16,820 nucleotides of DNA from Streptococcaceae bacterium (GCA_031285105.1 JAITWV010000298.1:1-16820); one strand, 5' to 3'; counted from the stretch's first letter, positions 7,161-14,274 are shown. Translations and numbers: made by a program. Notes: generated from the sequence alone by a model not told the origin.

Positions 7161-8285
7161 CTAAACGACACGTTGGCTTAAACCGTATCTTAATAACCCT
7201 TCTACCGTTGAAGTTTCAGGGTTTGGCGATACCTGTGCAAAAGGAACAAACTTTTTAAATTCATCTAAGTTTATAACATTAGCCCCTCCACCGTTTATGA
7301 TGAAATAGCTTAGCGTTTGAATATCTCCAAACGAATTTTCGTTTGATAGCAGTTCGATTAGCTCATTTGTATAGTTATCAATGATTGTTTGCGTGTACTC
7401 TTTTAAGTTGATTGAGCCACCCTCTCTTTGATGAATTTCAAAAGTCCAGTCATTATTGTCAATGCCATTTCTCACGATTGTCTGTGCGTTTGCCTTTTTA
7501 AGCCCTAAACTACCAAACACAGAATTTAAAGTTGGCAAACCTTTCAAGAAGTCATTGTAAAGAACCTGTACACCTTTAGGATAAGTTGTTTTTCGTCCGT
7601 CTCTAATAACTCTTGTGCTTGCAAACATATCAGCTAACGCTGTTCCACCACCAATATCCAATACAGCGACTTTAGAATTTAACATTTTCTCGTTTTCTTT
7701 ATTCAACGAACCCTCTTTATCTAACGCTAAATAGTATATAACCCCCTCTGATTGTTCGATAAATTCAATCTGACCGATTGTTACTAGCATTTTTCTATCA
7801 TTCAAGTATAGTTCAAGCGTGTTTTCTTTTAAAAACTCTGCGATTTTATCAAGTTGATCGTCATTTTGGGCATCATCTGTTGGTAAACTGATTTTTAAAT
7901 CTAAAATGATCTCATTATTTTTTGGGGTTGTTAAGTTATATGCTAAACGTGCAATCATTACCTGCATATATGTTTTCCATTTTGGTGTGTTGTATCTATT
8001 TGTTGTTGATATAGTCTCAATTAAAGCATCTGCTGGGTACAATTCAGCAACTTTTGTGCCATAAACGATTGTTTCTTTTGAATGAGGTACTTTATATTGT
8101 GCCATTTCATCAATGTTGTTCCCTTTTACTTCGGCTAACAACCCCTTTAAATATGGATTATAAACTGCATAATATGAAGGCAATACGATAGGTTTTTGTG
8201 TTTTTTCCTCAATTAGTTTAGCTTGCATATTTCCACCGTCAATAGATGCTAGAAATCTTGGGGTTACTTTTTCTGATTTCGTCAT
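7161..8285 (-). CDS. parM: ParM-like actin-family plasmid segregation ATPase
   Basis: ParM proteins polymerise with ATP and push plasmid copies apart. The 374-residue product has the three actin-fold nucleotide motifs: phosphate 1 at ASIDGGN (D16), phosphate 2 at VLDIGGGTALADM (D210), and the adenosine motif FIINGGGANVI near 330. The length is normal for plasmid actins of Gram-positive bacteria. The start codon has AAGGAGAA at a good distance, and a consensus promoter lies just upstream. It is the first gene of a leftward two-gene operon with the ParR-like gene, opposite in direction to nearly everything else here. Which ParM/Alp subgroup it belongs to cannot be told by eye. Confidence 0.88.
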   Translation of the reverse strand: MTKSEKVTPRFLASIDGGNMQAKLIEEKTQKPIVLPSYYAVYNPYLKGLLAEVKGNNIDEMAQYKVPHSKETIVYGTKVAELYPADALIETISTTNRYNTPKWKTYMQVMIARLAYNLTTPKNNEIILDLKISLPTDDAQNDDQLDKIAEFLKENTLELYLNDRKMLVTIGQIEFIEQSEGVIYYLALDKEGSLNKENEKMLNSKVAVLDIGGGTALADMFASTRVIRDGRKTTYPKGVQVLYNDFLKGLPTLNSVFGSLGLKKANAQTIVRNGIDNNDWTFEIHQREGGSINLKEYTQTIIDNYTNELIELLSNENSFGDIQTLSYFIINGGGANVINLDEFKKFVPFAQVSPNPETSTVEGLLRYGLSQRVV

Positions 8286-8318
8286 TGAAATTCTCCTTTT
8301 TAATAATATTTCTATTAA

Positions 8319-8347
8319 AGTATATAAGATTTATATCATTAAGTCAA
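8319..8347 (-). promoter_or_regulatory. Promoter of the parM-parR operon
   Basis: On the minus strand, TTGACT (8347-8342) and TATACT (8324-8319) are separated by exactly 17 bp. Transcription would begin near 8312, about 27 nt before the parM start. In ParMRC systems the promoter lies in or beside parC, so ParR binding nearby could repress it. Confidence 0.8.
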
Positions 8348-8947
8348 TCGAAGTGTTCATAAGTATTTCATTATAATATATTAATATTTTATTAACTAAT
8401 ACCATACGCTTATGCGTTTAAATCCAACTAAATTTTATATAATTAAATTCCTATTATTAATCATAAAATTTTTAGCATGAATATCCAATTCCATAAAATA
8501 TCTTTAATAAATTTTGTATTATCGACAATAAAATATTAATGAATGTTTTTTATCATTGAAACATCGTTCCAAGAAATTCGAGTATAATCATAACTTTTTT
8601 ATTATATACGGTTAATTTTATATTAACCGTCAATTTTCTATTTCGTTGTAATTTTATTAGGGATAATAACTATTTTATGATGTGAAATTTATTTTAACTG
8701 GAAACCTTTTTAAAAAGAGATAAAAATTGGGTGTTTTTTTCAAAAAAAATACAATATAAAATAACAATTATTTATATTTTTAAAGTTTGATTTTTAGTGT
8801 CTTATTTTTCCATAAAAAGAATTTTTTAACTACACAGATAATTTTTTTAGTCAGAAAAAAACTAGCTTTTTTGGTTATCGCAGGCACTTTTTATTGAGTT
8901 TTATTTTCTAAAAGATTAAATCCATAAAGATATGCTTTCCGACAATG
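8348..8947. other. Gene-free AT-rich region, likely parC centromere side
   Basis: No ORF above about 60 codons fits here. The DNA is extremely AT-rich, with many ATAAAAT and TATTAAT words, short ATCCAAYT repeats near 8422 and 8483, and an imperfect palindrome ACGCTTATGCGT at 8408-8419. Its position directly upstream of the parM promoter is where type II partition systems keep parC. I could not resolve a regular repeat unit, so the exact centromere is not defined. Confidence 0.45.
8608..8630. repeat. Perfect 9-bp inverted repeat
   Basis: ACGGTTAAT (8608-8616) and ATTAACCGT (8622-8630) are perfect complements around TTTAT. It stands out from the AT-only background because of its CGG/CCG ends and is a candidate protein-binding site. 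No T run follows, so it is not a terminator. Confidence 0.65.
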
Positions 8948-9291
8948 AACTCTAACTTCAATCCTCGTTTAAAGTTAGAGTTTTAACCTGCAAAAACTAC
9001 AAAAAAATATAGATCATTGCTCTAACTTTAAACAAAAGTCATTTTGAAATTTTATGTCTAACTTTAAACATCTATAAAAAGTTATAATTTAATCTTGTAA
9101 AAAGACAAAATATATCTTATTAAAAAGCTACAACGACAGTAACAAATAAACAATTAATCTTAACTTTAAACAAAATCGTTATAACCCTATTTTAGCTTGC
9201 AAAATCTCGGGGAAAAGAGTAACATTATACGGACAAAAAAAGTGTTACTTACCCGATAAATATTTTTTTGAAATATCTAACTTTAAACAAA
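8948..9291. repeat. Array of TCTAACTTTAAAC repeats (iteron- or operator-like)
   Basis: The motif TCTAACTTTAAAC occurs directly at 9021-9033, 9057-9069 and 9276-9288, with a one-base insertion at 9158-9171, inverted at 8967-8979, and as a degenerate direct copy at 8951-8963. The first two form an 11-bp inverted repeat (8948-8958 with 8972-8982). Several copies continue into CAAAA. The last copy abuts the AAGGAG ribosome binding site of the gene at 9300, so whatever binds here could control that gene. The sites are spread over 340 bp with uneven spacing. The binder may be the product of that gene or ParR. Confidence 0.85.
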
Positions 9292-9299
9292 GGAGAACC

Positions 9300-9992
9300 A
9301 TGCAAGAAATCGCATCTATAACTGACACATGGAAAAATGTATTTTCTCTTTGCTCGGCTTCTGATTTTCTTTCAACGAAATCACTGAACGACATTCGCAA
9401 AAGCACAGTATTGAAAGACAGTAACTTCACTAAACAAAGTATTGAACGCTATATACAAATCCAAAAACTATTTAAGCGTGTTGAAATAACAGATCCGTTT
9501 AAAACAAACATATATTCAATGACAAAAAAAGGTTACAAAGAATTAAGCTTAACGATATCCAAAAACTATTCAGGCAAAATTAACACACACGATCTAAAAA
9601 CTCGTATGGTCTATTTTTCGGCATTAAGAGAAAGTTGCTTTATGCTAGACGAAAGTTTAACGAAACGTGATTTCCACCTTGTTTTCCCAAAACGTATGAT
9701 GCCCATTAAAACCTCTGACATTGCGTTGAAACGAAAGTTAGAAAAGGAGCGTGAAGAAAAATATAAAATCTTCGAGACACTTGTTCCTGATGCGGTTCAC
9801 GAAGAAAATGGCGTGAATGTGTGCTTGGAGTTCGATAATCTTACCGAACGAAATCCACAATTACTCAACAAAATTGGTAGATATATCGCATACGCTGGCA
9901 AGCATCTTGATAAAGAATTTAGAGTTGTTTTTGTCTTTGCTGATTATAGCTATAAGAAGCGTAGCCCTCAAAAGAAGGTTAAAATAGCATAG
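9300..9992 (+). CDS. Winged-helix plus nuclease-fold-like protein, weakly replication-relaxation-like
   Basis: The 230-residue product appears to have an N-terminal winged helix (about 1-85: FTKQSIERYIQIQKLFKRVE, then a wing at YSMTKKGYKEL) and a C-terminal region (about 150-225) with PDAVHEENGVNVCLEFDNLT followed by LLNKIGRYIAY. That order, PD then ExD-x-T then a K and Y helix, resembles the replication-relaxation family, whose C-terminal part has a restriction-endonuclease-like fold. The match is by eye and weak. It probably binds DNA, and the repeat array directly upstream is the obvious target. Ribosome binding site AAGGAG is 4 nt before the ATG. The acidic gene at 10008 follows after 15 nt. 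Confidence 0.75.
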   Translation: MQEIASITDTWKNVFSLCSASDFLSTKSLNDIRKSTVLKDSNFTKQSIERYIQIQKLFKRVEITDPFKTNIYSMTKKGYKELSLTISKNYSGKINTHDLKTRMVYFSALRESCFMLDESLTKRDFHLVFPKRMMPIKTSDIALKRKLEKEREEKYKIFETLVPDAVHEENGVNVCLEFDNLTERNPQLLNKIGRYIAYAGKHLDKEFRVVFVFADYSYKKRSPQKKVKIA

Positions 9993-10007
9993 AGGCACAT
10001 CAATAAC

Positions 10008-10487
10008 TTGTTAAACTACATCTACTCAAAAAAATACACAGCAAGTAACTACACCTACTTAACGGACACGCCTCGGTACACTTTCGGAGAGATTATGGAC
10101 GAACTAGACAACATAGACTTCTTCTTCTGTACTGAAAAAGATGCAGACAACGTGTTAGGCATCCAGTTGGGCATGGCGAACGTGGAAGAATTGAACTTCG
10201 ATCTAGATAACCCACACTCATTGCAGGCGTTGTATCATAACCGAGATAATGGAATTGATAAACCAGAGTTTAATCATCGCTACAAAGATAATTACATCTT
10301 TGGTTATGACGACTACACTTTTTATGGCGAAAAGACTGAAAATGAACCGCAGGAAGTTGTTTCAGAACTTGCTGTCGAGGACGACATCGAGTACGAGAAT
10401 GATTTTGTAACCCCAATAGAACGTCTTGAAAGACTATTAGGCACGCCAAATCCAATAGATACGAGCTGGTTAGATGACTATGAATAA
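10008..10487 (+). CDS. Highly acidic protein of unknown function, partner of the preceding DNA-binding gene
   Basis: No family was recognised. The 159-residue product has about 36 Asp/Glu against 11 Lys/Arg by hand count, is rich in Tyr and Asn, and has an acidic central run (EDDIEYENDF). The C-terminus PIERLERLLGTPNPIDTSWL looks like a short helix plus a tail. The listed start is TTG, with AGAGG 12 nt upstream. An in-frame ATG at 10095 with GGAG 5 nt upstream would give 130 residues and is a real alternative. It follows the winged-helix gene by 15 nt and probably shares its transcript. It may bind or mimic DNA for that protein, which is speculation. Confidence 0.7.
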   Translation: MLNYIYSKKYTASNYTYLTDTPRYTFGEIMDELDNIDFFFCTEKDADNVLGIQLGMANVEELNFDLDNPHSLQALYHNRDNGIDKPEFNHRYKDNYIFGYDDYTFYGEKTENEPQEVVSELAVEDDIEYENDFVTPIERLERLLGTPNPIDTSWLDDYE

Positions 10488-10490
10488 CGA

Positions 10491-10518
10491 AAAGACCACC
10501 TAAATTTCAGGTGGCTTT
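10491..10518. terminator. Shared bidirectional terminator between convergent genes
   Basis: CCACCT (10496-10501) pairs with AGGTGG (10509-10514), extended by AAAG/CTTT around a bulged A, with seven T to the right and an A-rich left side. The stop codon of the leftward gene (10507-10509) overlaps the right arm, so both transcripts end in the same structure. Confidence 0.78.
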
Positions 10519-11019
10519 TTTTCTTATCCCAAAAATTCTCGACAAAATTCCACGACTTTGCAGGTGTTCCAGCCTTTCCCTAACTTCCTTCAACTCGCTT
10601 TCCTTTTCGTGCAGAACTTCACGGTAATATGATAGATGCTCCTGTAGTTTATTTTCGTGTTGTTCTTCTTTCGCATCTAGTTTCAGCTCTAATTCCCTAT
10701 TTCTAGTGATTAGCGTGTCTAATTCCTTTGCTTTTAGGACATATCGGTTTTCCATAAGCTCTAGCTGATCCAATAATACAGGGATTGTTACAGTATCGCT
10801 TTGGCTGGCGAACTCTTGTTCATAAATCAATGTTTCTTTTTCCTGCTCCGTTCCTTTAATCGCTTTCTCCAGCCATTTAAGACCTTCGATATTCACGCAA
10901 CTATGCCCTTTTTCGTTCCTGACTTTGTACGACTTCGGGAATTTTAGGTTGTCATACCAATATCGAACTGCTTGAGACGAACACCCTAGCTTTTGTGCGA
11001 CTTGCCTTATCGTGAACAT
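10507..11019 (-). CDS. MerR-like HTH plus coiled-coil plasmid accessory protein
   Basis: The 170-residue product starts with FTIRQVAQKLGCSSQAVRYWYDNLKFP, a MerR-type helix-turn-helix. From about residue 85 it becomes a long heptad-rich coiled coil (ELMENRYVLKAKELDTLITR onward, through LSYYREVLHEKESELKEV), and it ends in a basic GILSRIFGIRKKAT tail. The plan recalls accessory proteins beside Rep_3 initiators (DUF536-type) and coiled-coil segregation proteins; the subgroup is not certain. The ATG at 11019 was chosen because GAGGTGG lies directly before it; a GTG at 11028 would sit inside that ribosome binding site. It faces away from the replication origin and converges on the acidic gene. Likely roles are copy control or stability, acting at a site near its own promoter. 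Confidence 0.78.
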   Translation of the reverse strand: MFTIRQVAQKLGCSSQAVRYWYDNLKFPKSYKVRNEKGHSCVNIEGLKWLEKAIKGTEQEKETLIYEQEFASQSDTVTIPVLLDQLELMENRYVLKAKELDTLITRNRELELKLDAKEEQHENKLQEHLSYYREVLHEKESELKEVRERLEHLQSRGILSRIFGIRKKAT

Positions 11020-11039
11020 TATTACCACCTCGCAATCTT

Positions 11040-11066
11040 ATTATATTAATCATATCAATATATCAA
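11040..11066 (-). promoter_or_regulatory. Candidate promoter and operator of the HTH/coiled-coil gene
   Basis: On the minus strand TTGATA (11066-11061) and TATAAT (11045-11040) are 15 bp apart, short but usable and typical of MerR-regulated promoters. Between and over them lies an imperfect palindrome, ATATTrATnnnATyAATAT, at 11043-11061. This fits autoregulation by the encoded HTH protein, which is inference. Confidence 0.45.
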
Positions 11067-11570
11067 ACCTACTGTCTAAGATTATCAAGTGGTTATTTGC
11101 CTGAAACAAAAACAAACAGATAACAGCGAGTGGATGCCTTTTCGCCTTGTTTGACATGGAACGTTTGTTTGTCAAAAGCTACGAATGTTGATATATAAGC
11201 ATTTTTAGGTTGTCAGCTTCATTGTCATGCTATTTTAACCATAAATGGTTAAAATAAATAATTTGTAGTTTTTCAATGTTTGTTTGTTTTTTTGTTTTAA
11301 AATCGTTTCTAAGCACTCTAATTTCGCTTCTAAGAGCTTTTAAGTGTGTTTTTGTGTATTTGCCTATTTCTTCTTTAAAGTTGCTTAAAACGCAAAATAG
11401 GACTATCATAAAATGTGTAAGAGGTTTAAAATCTCGTTAAAGCCAATTAAACGCATCTGTGGTTGTTTAGAATTTCTTTTAGGCATAAATAGACTACTGG
11501 TAAGTTGAATTGGTTAGGTGTCTTTTCAGGACTGTTTTTTAGAAATGAATATTCTAAAATTTATTGATTG
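11067..11570. other. Gene-free DNA between the accessory gene and the origin
   Basis: No convincing ORF was found. It holds a 26-bp perfect inverted repeat at 11231-11256, a 7-bp inverted pair TTTGACA/TGTCAAA (11150-11156, 11170-11176), and complementary A/C-rich (11104-11119) and T/G-rich (11278-11299) tracts that could pair over 160 nt. Two related blocks TTCTAAGCACT and TTCTAAGAGCT lie at about 11307-11338. No DnaA box with a good match was found by eye. Confidence 0.5.
11231..11256. repeat. Perfect 12-bp palindrome with AA centre
   Basis: TATTTTAACCAT (11231-11242), AA, ATGGTTAAAATA (11245-11256). The arms are exact complements with only two bases between them, so the site suits a dimeric DNA-binding protein. 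There is no T run outside the arm, so it is not a normal terminator. It may be a control site for the Rep or HTH protein. Confidence 0.7.
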
Positions 11571-11640
11571 CCATATTATACATATTCTTCTTCATATAAA
11601 AGAATATAAAAGAATATAAGAATATATCGGAAAATTCAAT
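11571..11640. repeat. AT-rich direct repeats, probable DNA unwinding element
   Basis: AAAAGAATAT is repeated at 11598-11607 and 11608-11617, followed by AAGAATAT at 11618-11625, a 10-bp period that matches one helical turn. The block ends 45 bp before the first iteron. AT-rich phased repeats beside iterons are the usual melting site of Rep_3-type theta origins. Confidence 0.65.
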
Positions 11641-11779
11641 CCCTTGGGAGAGTAAGTAGAATGGCTTTCTACTTTAACTTTACAGGGGAAGTTCTTTAAC
11701 GTTTGAGGGGAAGTTCTTTAACGTTTGAGGGGAAGTCGTGTACTTTCTAGGGGGAATATTAACTTCTGTGGGGGAAATA

Positions 11780-11788
11780 TGGTATAAT
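11780..11788 (+). promoter_or_regulatory. Extended -10 promoter of rep inside the iterons
   Basis: TGGTATAAT (11780-11788) is a consensus extended -10 element. No good -35 lies 17 bp upstream, where iteron sequence is found instead. Transcription would start near 11795 and give a leader of about 135 nt. Rep bound to the flanking iterons would block this promoter, fitting autoregulation. Confidence 0.65.
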
Positions 11789-11806
11789 TATTACTGAAAT
11801 GTTTCA

Positions 11807-11883
11807 TTTGAGGGGGAAAAAGGCTGTTTTTTCTAAAATTTGTCATTTTAGTTTATATTTTCGGCTAAATTTTCCCCTCAAAA
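11807..11883 (+). promoter_or_regulatory. Long-range hairpin in the rep leader formed by opposed iterons
   Basis: TTTGAGGGGGAAAA (11807-11820) can pair with TTTTCCCCTCAAA (11870-11882), about 13 bp with one bulged G and a loop near 50 nt. In DNA these are oppositely oriented iteron ends. In the rep mRNA they could fold into a leader structure shortly before the ribosome binding site AAAAAAGG. Whether it acts as DNA, RNA or both is not known. Confidence 0.5.
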
Positions 11884-11928
11884 GTTAAAGTCCTCCCCTC
11901 AGTTTGAAAAATAAAAAAGGATGTATTC

Positions 11929-13482
11929 ATGAACCAAGATAAAGACATAAAAGAAAAACAGAAAAACGAATTAGTTTTGTATTATCATCCAACTTTGCAG
12001 TCCATTGTTTTTAAGGGCTGGACCGCTTGGGAAATCGACTATTTTCACATGATACTAAACCTAGTAAACGAACACGGAGCAAAACCATTTGAGTTAACTC
12101 ACGATATGTTGTTGGAAAAAACCACGAAAGGTGCTTATTTCAAGAAAAACAAAAAACGGTGGATTGAGCGTGAGATTACGTTACAAGACAAATTAAAGTC
12201 TATTGAATGGCGAAATCTTAGCGTTGCAACCGAAGAAAGTGCAATGTTGAGCGATGACGTTGGGGATCGAGTGCTTGAGGACACTCCAATGTTTAATAAA
12301 TTTAAAATCAATCTTGATAAAGGGATAAGAACGGTTTATCTTAACCCAGAATTTCTTCCATACCTTGATAAATTTACGCTACTAGATAAAGAAAAAAACC
12401 CAAAAGGTTTTATCCCTCTTAAACAGGATGAACTTGAGGCTTTTGCTAAACCGACACAAAAACTATTGTTTCGTTTATTAAACCAATGGAGAAATACTGG
12501 AGAGCGTTCGTGGTCGGTGGAGGAGTTGGTAGAGGTATTGGAAATGAAAAAAACCTATGCAAATAATGTTACTAGGATGCGAAAGGACATATTAGAACCG
12601 ACGTGTGCTGTTATCGCTGAAACCGTCCCACAATTCAAACACCTGAAGGTTAAAACCGTTTGGTCTAAATACGGAAACAGCGTTTGGGGCTTTAAATTCA
12701 CTTGGAAAAAAGAAGATGTAGTTAAAGTCGTTACAAAATCTATGACACTTGCCGAAATGCTTGAAATCAAACCAGCAATCATCGACATATACGACACTTT
12801 CTCAGCAGTCGATACGCTTACGGATGAAGATGTTTTAGACCTAACACACGAAGTTTACGTTCGTTTTGAGAATCTTGATGAAGGCGACATAGAGTTGTTT
12901 AATAAGCAGATCGAACACACAATTGCCAATGCTGAACAGAATTTCAAAAAATACTTCTTGAATGGCTTAGATATGCGTATTAAAACAAAAGAGCAAACAA
13001 ATAAATTAACCATCGTCCCTAAAAACGTGGATGCTTTAAGTTTGAGGCAAAAACGTAAGTACCTGCGAGAACAATTGACGAAAGAATTAATCACGAAAGA
13101 GCAATTTGAACACTCGTCTAAACTACTGACGATATTCCAAGAAGTTGTATTAGAGAGACAAAATGGAAAAATCGGTCAGCCTGACTGGTTGGGTCTTATG
13201 AAAGAGTTCGGCATCGAAAGAGACAAAGAGATAATTATGCGTTTTATGGATCAAGCTGAAAAGCTTATTGTCGAAAGAGGAGTAAAAGACAGCGTTATTC
13301 CATTCAGAGAGAACATGGATAGGCTTTATCACTCATTTGTTGCATTGGAAGAAGGTATGAGAAACAATCAAATAGATGTTGCGACAGCAAGAGATAAGTA
13401 CGATGATCTGGCAACACTTGTTTTTGCTTTTGGTAGGAGTATTCACGAAAGAACTAAAGATAATAATCAAGACACGCCATAA
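11929..13482 (+). CDS. Rep_3-family replication initiator with long C-terminal extension
   Basis: Rep_3 proteins bind iterons with two winged helices and open the origin. The first 260 residues fit: LVLYYHPTLQSIVFKGWTAW at the start, then YLNPEFLPYLDKFTLL, the helix block TQKLLFRLLNQWRNTGERSW, ELVEVLEMK, and VWGFKFTWKK closing the second winged helix. The rest, about 250 residues, is helical and charged and has no recognised domain; typical relatives are 300-400 residues, so 517 is long. The ATG at 11929 has AAAAAAGG 8 nt upstream; a 3-codon ORF (11921-11932) overlaps it but lacks a spaced ribosome binding site. The gene stands alone, with its own promoter in the iterons and a terminator overlapping its stop. 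Confidence 0.88.
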   Translation: MNQDKDIKEKQKNELVLYYHPTLQSIVFKGWTAWEIDYFHMILNLVNEHGAKPFELTHDMLLEKTTKGAYFKKNKKRWIEREITLQDKLKSIEWRNLSVATEESAMLSDDVGDRVLEDTPMFNKFKINLDKGIRTVYLNPEFLPYLDKFTLLDKEKNPKGFIPLKQDELEAFAKPTQKLLFRLLNQWRNTGERSWSVEELVEVLEMKKTYANNVTRMRKDILEPTCAVIAETVPQFKHLKVKTVWSKYGNSVWGFKFTWKKEDVVKVVTKSMTLAEMLEIKPAIIDIYDTFSAVDTLTDEDVLDLTHEVYVRFENLDEGDIELFNKQIEHTIANAEQNFKKYFLNGLDMRIKTKEQTNKLTIVPKNVDALSLRQKRKYLREQLTKELITKEQFEHSSKLLTIFQEVVLERQNGKIGQPDWLGLMKEFGIERDKEIIMRFMDQAEKLIVERGVKDSVIPFRENMDRLYHSFVALEEGMRNNQIDVATARDKYDDLATLVFAFGRSIHERTKDNNQDTP

Positions 13483-13495
13483 TAGGCGTGTTTTT
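13472..13495 (+). terminator. Intrinsic terminator overlapping the rep stop codon
   Basis: ACACGCC (13472-13478) pairs with GGCGTGT (13485-13491), 7 bp with a 6-nt loop, followed by T. The rep stop TAA lies in the loop. Confidence 0.85.
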
Positions 13496-13508
13496 AAAGA
13501 GACTTTTA

Positions 13509-13548
13509 TTGTTTTATACTCAATTTTTATGTATAATTTATGTATAAT
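13509..13548 (+). promoter_or_regulatory. Promoter and likely operator of the YafQ-type module
   Basis: TTGTTT (13509-13514) and TATAAT (13532-13537) are 17 bp apart. ATGTATAAT is directly repeated at 13529-13537 and 13540-13548, an 11-bp period that would place two antitoxin dimers on one face of the helix. Autorepression through these repeats is inferred from how such modules usually work. Confidence 0.7.
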
Positions 13549-13567
13549 AAGAAGGGTGGTTTTTAGT

Positions 13568-13864
13568 ATGGGAACATCAAAAACAAGACTAAACCTAGTG
13601 TTAGATGCACAACTTCAAAAAGAGGCAAACGAAATATTTAACGAACTAGGCATCAATCAAACAACAGCAATAGTTATGTACTACAAACAAGTGGTAAGAC
13701 AAAGAAAAATACCGTTTGAATTACAAGCTACATCTTACGAACCAAACACAGAAACTCTACTTGCAATGAATGAAACAGAAGAATTATTAAGAGGCGATTT
13801 GAGCAAAAACGAAGAACCGTTATCTGAGTATTTATTACGCATGAGACATGAGGCAGGCAAATAA
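13568..13864 (+). CDS. RelB/DinJ-family antitoxin
   Basis: The 98-residue product neutralises the toxin encoded next and probably represses its own promoter. The N-terminus TRLNLVLDAQLQKEANEIFNEL is a ribbon-helix-helix start, followed by GINQTTAIVMYYKQVVRQRKIPFEL, the typical DinJ/RelB helix pair and turn. The C-terminal half is acidic and would wrap the toxin. The ATG at 13568 was chosen because AAGGGTGG lies upstream and it starts with the expected strand; the frame is open further upstream into rep but without a ribosome binding site. The stop overlaps the toxin start by one base (TAATG). Confidence 0.88.
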   Translation: MGTSKTRLNLVLDAQLQKEANEIFNELGINQTTAIVMYYKQVVRQRKIPFELQATSYEPNTETLLAMNETEELLRGDLSKNEEPLSEYLLRMRHEAGK

Positions 13865-14157
13865 TGGTGCTAGATTATCGCACAACCAAGAAGTTCGATA
13901 AAGACGTTAAAAAACTCATTAAAAGAAATTGGAAACTTTCTTTGCTTGAAGAAGCAATGACTAAATTGCTACAAGAAGAAGTTCTAGGGAAAGAATACAA
14001 ACTTCATCCTTTAGAACCAAAAAACAAAATTCCAAAAAGGTGGGATATTCATCTAGGTGGAGAAAAAAGCGATTGGATTGTTGTGTTTTATTATGAACCT
14101 TCAAAAAAGTTAATTGTTTTTGAACGCACAGGAACACATAGTGATATTTTTAGATAG
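13864..14157 (+). CDS. yafQ: YafQ-family mRNA-cleaving toxin
   Basis: YafQ toxins cut mRNA in the ribosome. The 97-residue product keeps the family's functional residues: H48 in HPL, D61 and H63 in WDIHL, D70 in SDW, and H92 and F96 in GTHSDIF. These correspond to the catalytic and substrate-contacting positions described for E. coli YafQ. The spacing between HPL and WDIH holds the usual positively charged turn. Its start overlaps the antitoxin stop, so translation is coupled. All key residues are present, so it should be active. Confidence 0.88.
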   Translation: MVLDYRTTKKFDKDVKKLIKRNWKLSLLEEAMTKLLQEEVLGKEYKLHPLEPKNKIPKRWDIHLGGEKSDWIVVFYYEPSKKLIVFERTGTHSDIFR

Positions 14158-14170
14158 TTGGATATTTATG

Positions 14171-14200
14171 AAAACACGCCTTAGTAGCAGTGTTTTTTTC
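14171..14200 (+). terminator. Terminator after the YafQ-type module
   Basis: AAAACAC (14171-14177) pairs with GTGTTTT (14190-14196), 7 bp with a 12-nt loop and a T run to 14199. The stem is AT-rich, so it may be leaky. Confidence 0.55.
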
Positions 14201-14218
14201 TTTATGGGTATAAAACAA

Positions 14219-14247
14219 TTCCAAAAATATAATTAAAATGATACAAT
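14219..14247 (+). promoter_or_regulatory. Weak promoter candidate for mazEF
   Basis: TTCCAA (14219-14224) and TACAAT (14242-14247) are 17 bp apart. The -10 is good but the -35 is poor. Start of transcription near 14254 would put the mazE ribosome binding site just inside the mRNA. Confidence 0.35.
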
Positions 14248-14274
14248 AGTTATACAGGGAATGGAGTGTTAAAA

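Larger units (their letters stand above)
11685..11899. repeat. Iteron array of the replication origin
   Basis: Two identical tandem 22-bp units (11685-11706, 11707-11728) begin GGGGAAGTTC and end AACGTTTGA. Diverged units beginning GGGGAA follow at 11729, 11751, 11771 and 11813. Two inverted units read leftward from 11898 and 11877, 21 bp apart, the first as GGGGAGGACTTTAACTTTTGA split across the boundary. The array reaches to within 30 bp of the rep start. Iterons are the binding sites of Rep_3 initiators, and excess Rep usually restrains copy number through them. Confidence 0.9.

Noticed and set aside
8948..9291. CRISPR array
   Set aside because: The repeats are only about 13 bp, occur in both orientations and have irregular spacing from about 25 to 105 bp.
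9245..9430. Minus-strand 61-codon ORF
   Set aside because: It overlaps the start and leader of the winged-helix gene and has no ribosome binding site.
11685..11750. Short CRISPR or VNTR
   Set aside because: Contiguous 22-bp units directly before a Rep_3 gene with inverted copies are iterons.
11921..11932. Three-codon leader peptide before rep
   Set aside because: Its ATG abuts the AAAAAAGG site with no spacing, so initiation there is unlikely.
12555..13332. Three minus-strand ORFs of 60-80 codons within rep
   Set aside because: Rep is clearly coding on the plus strand here; the translations look like antisense noise.
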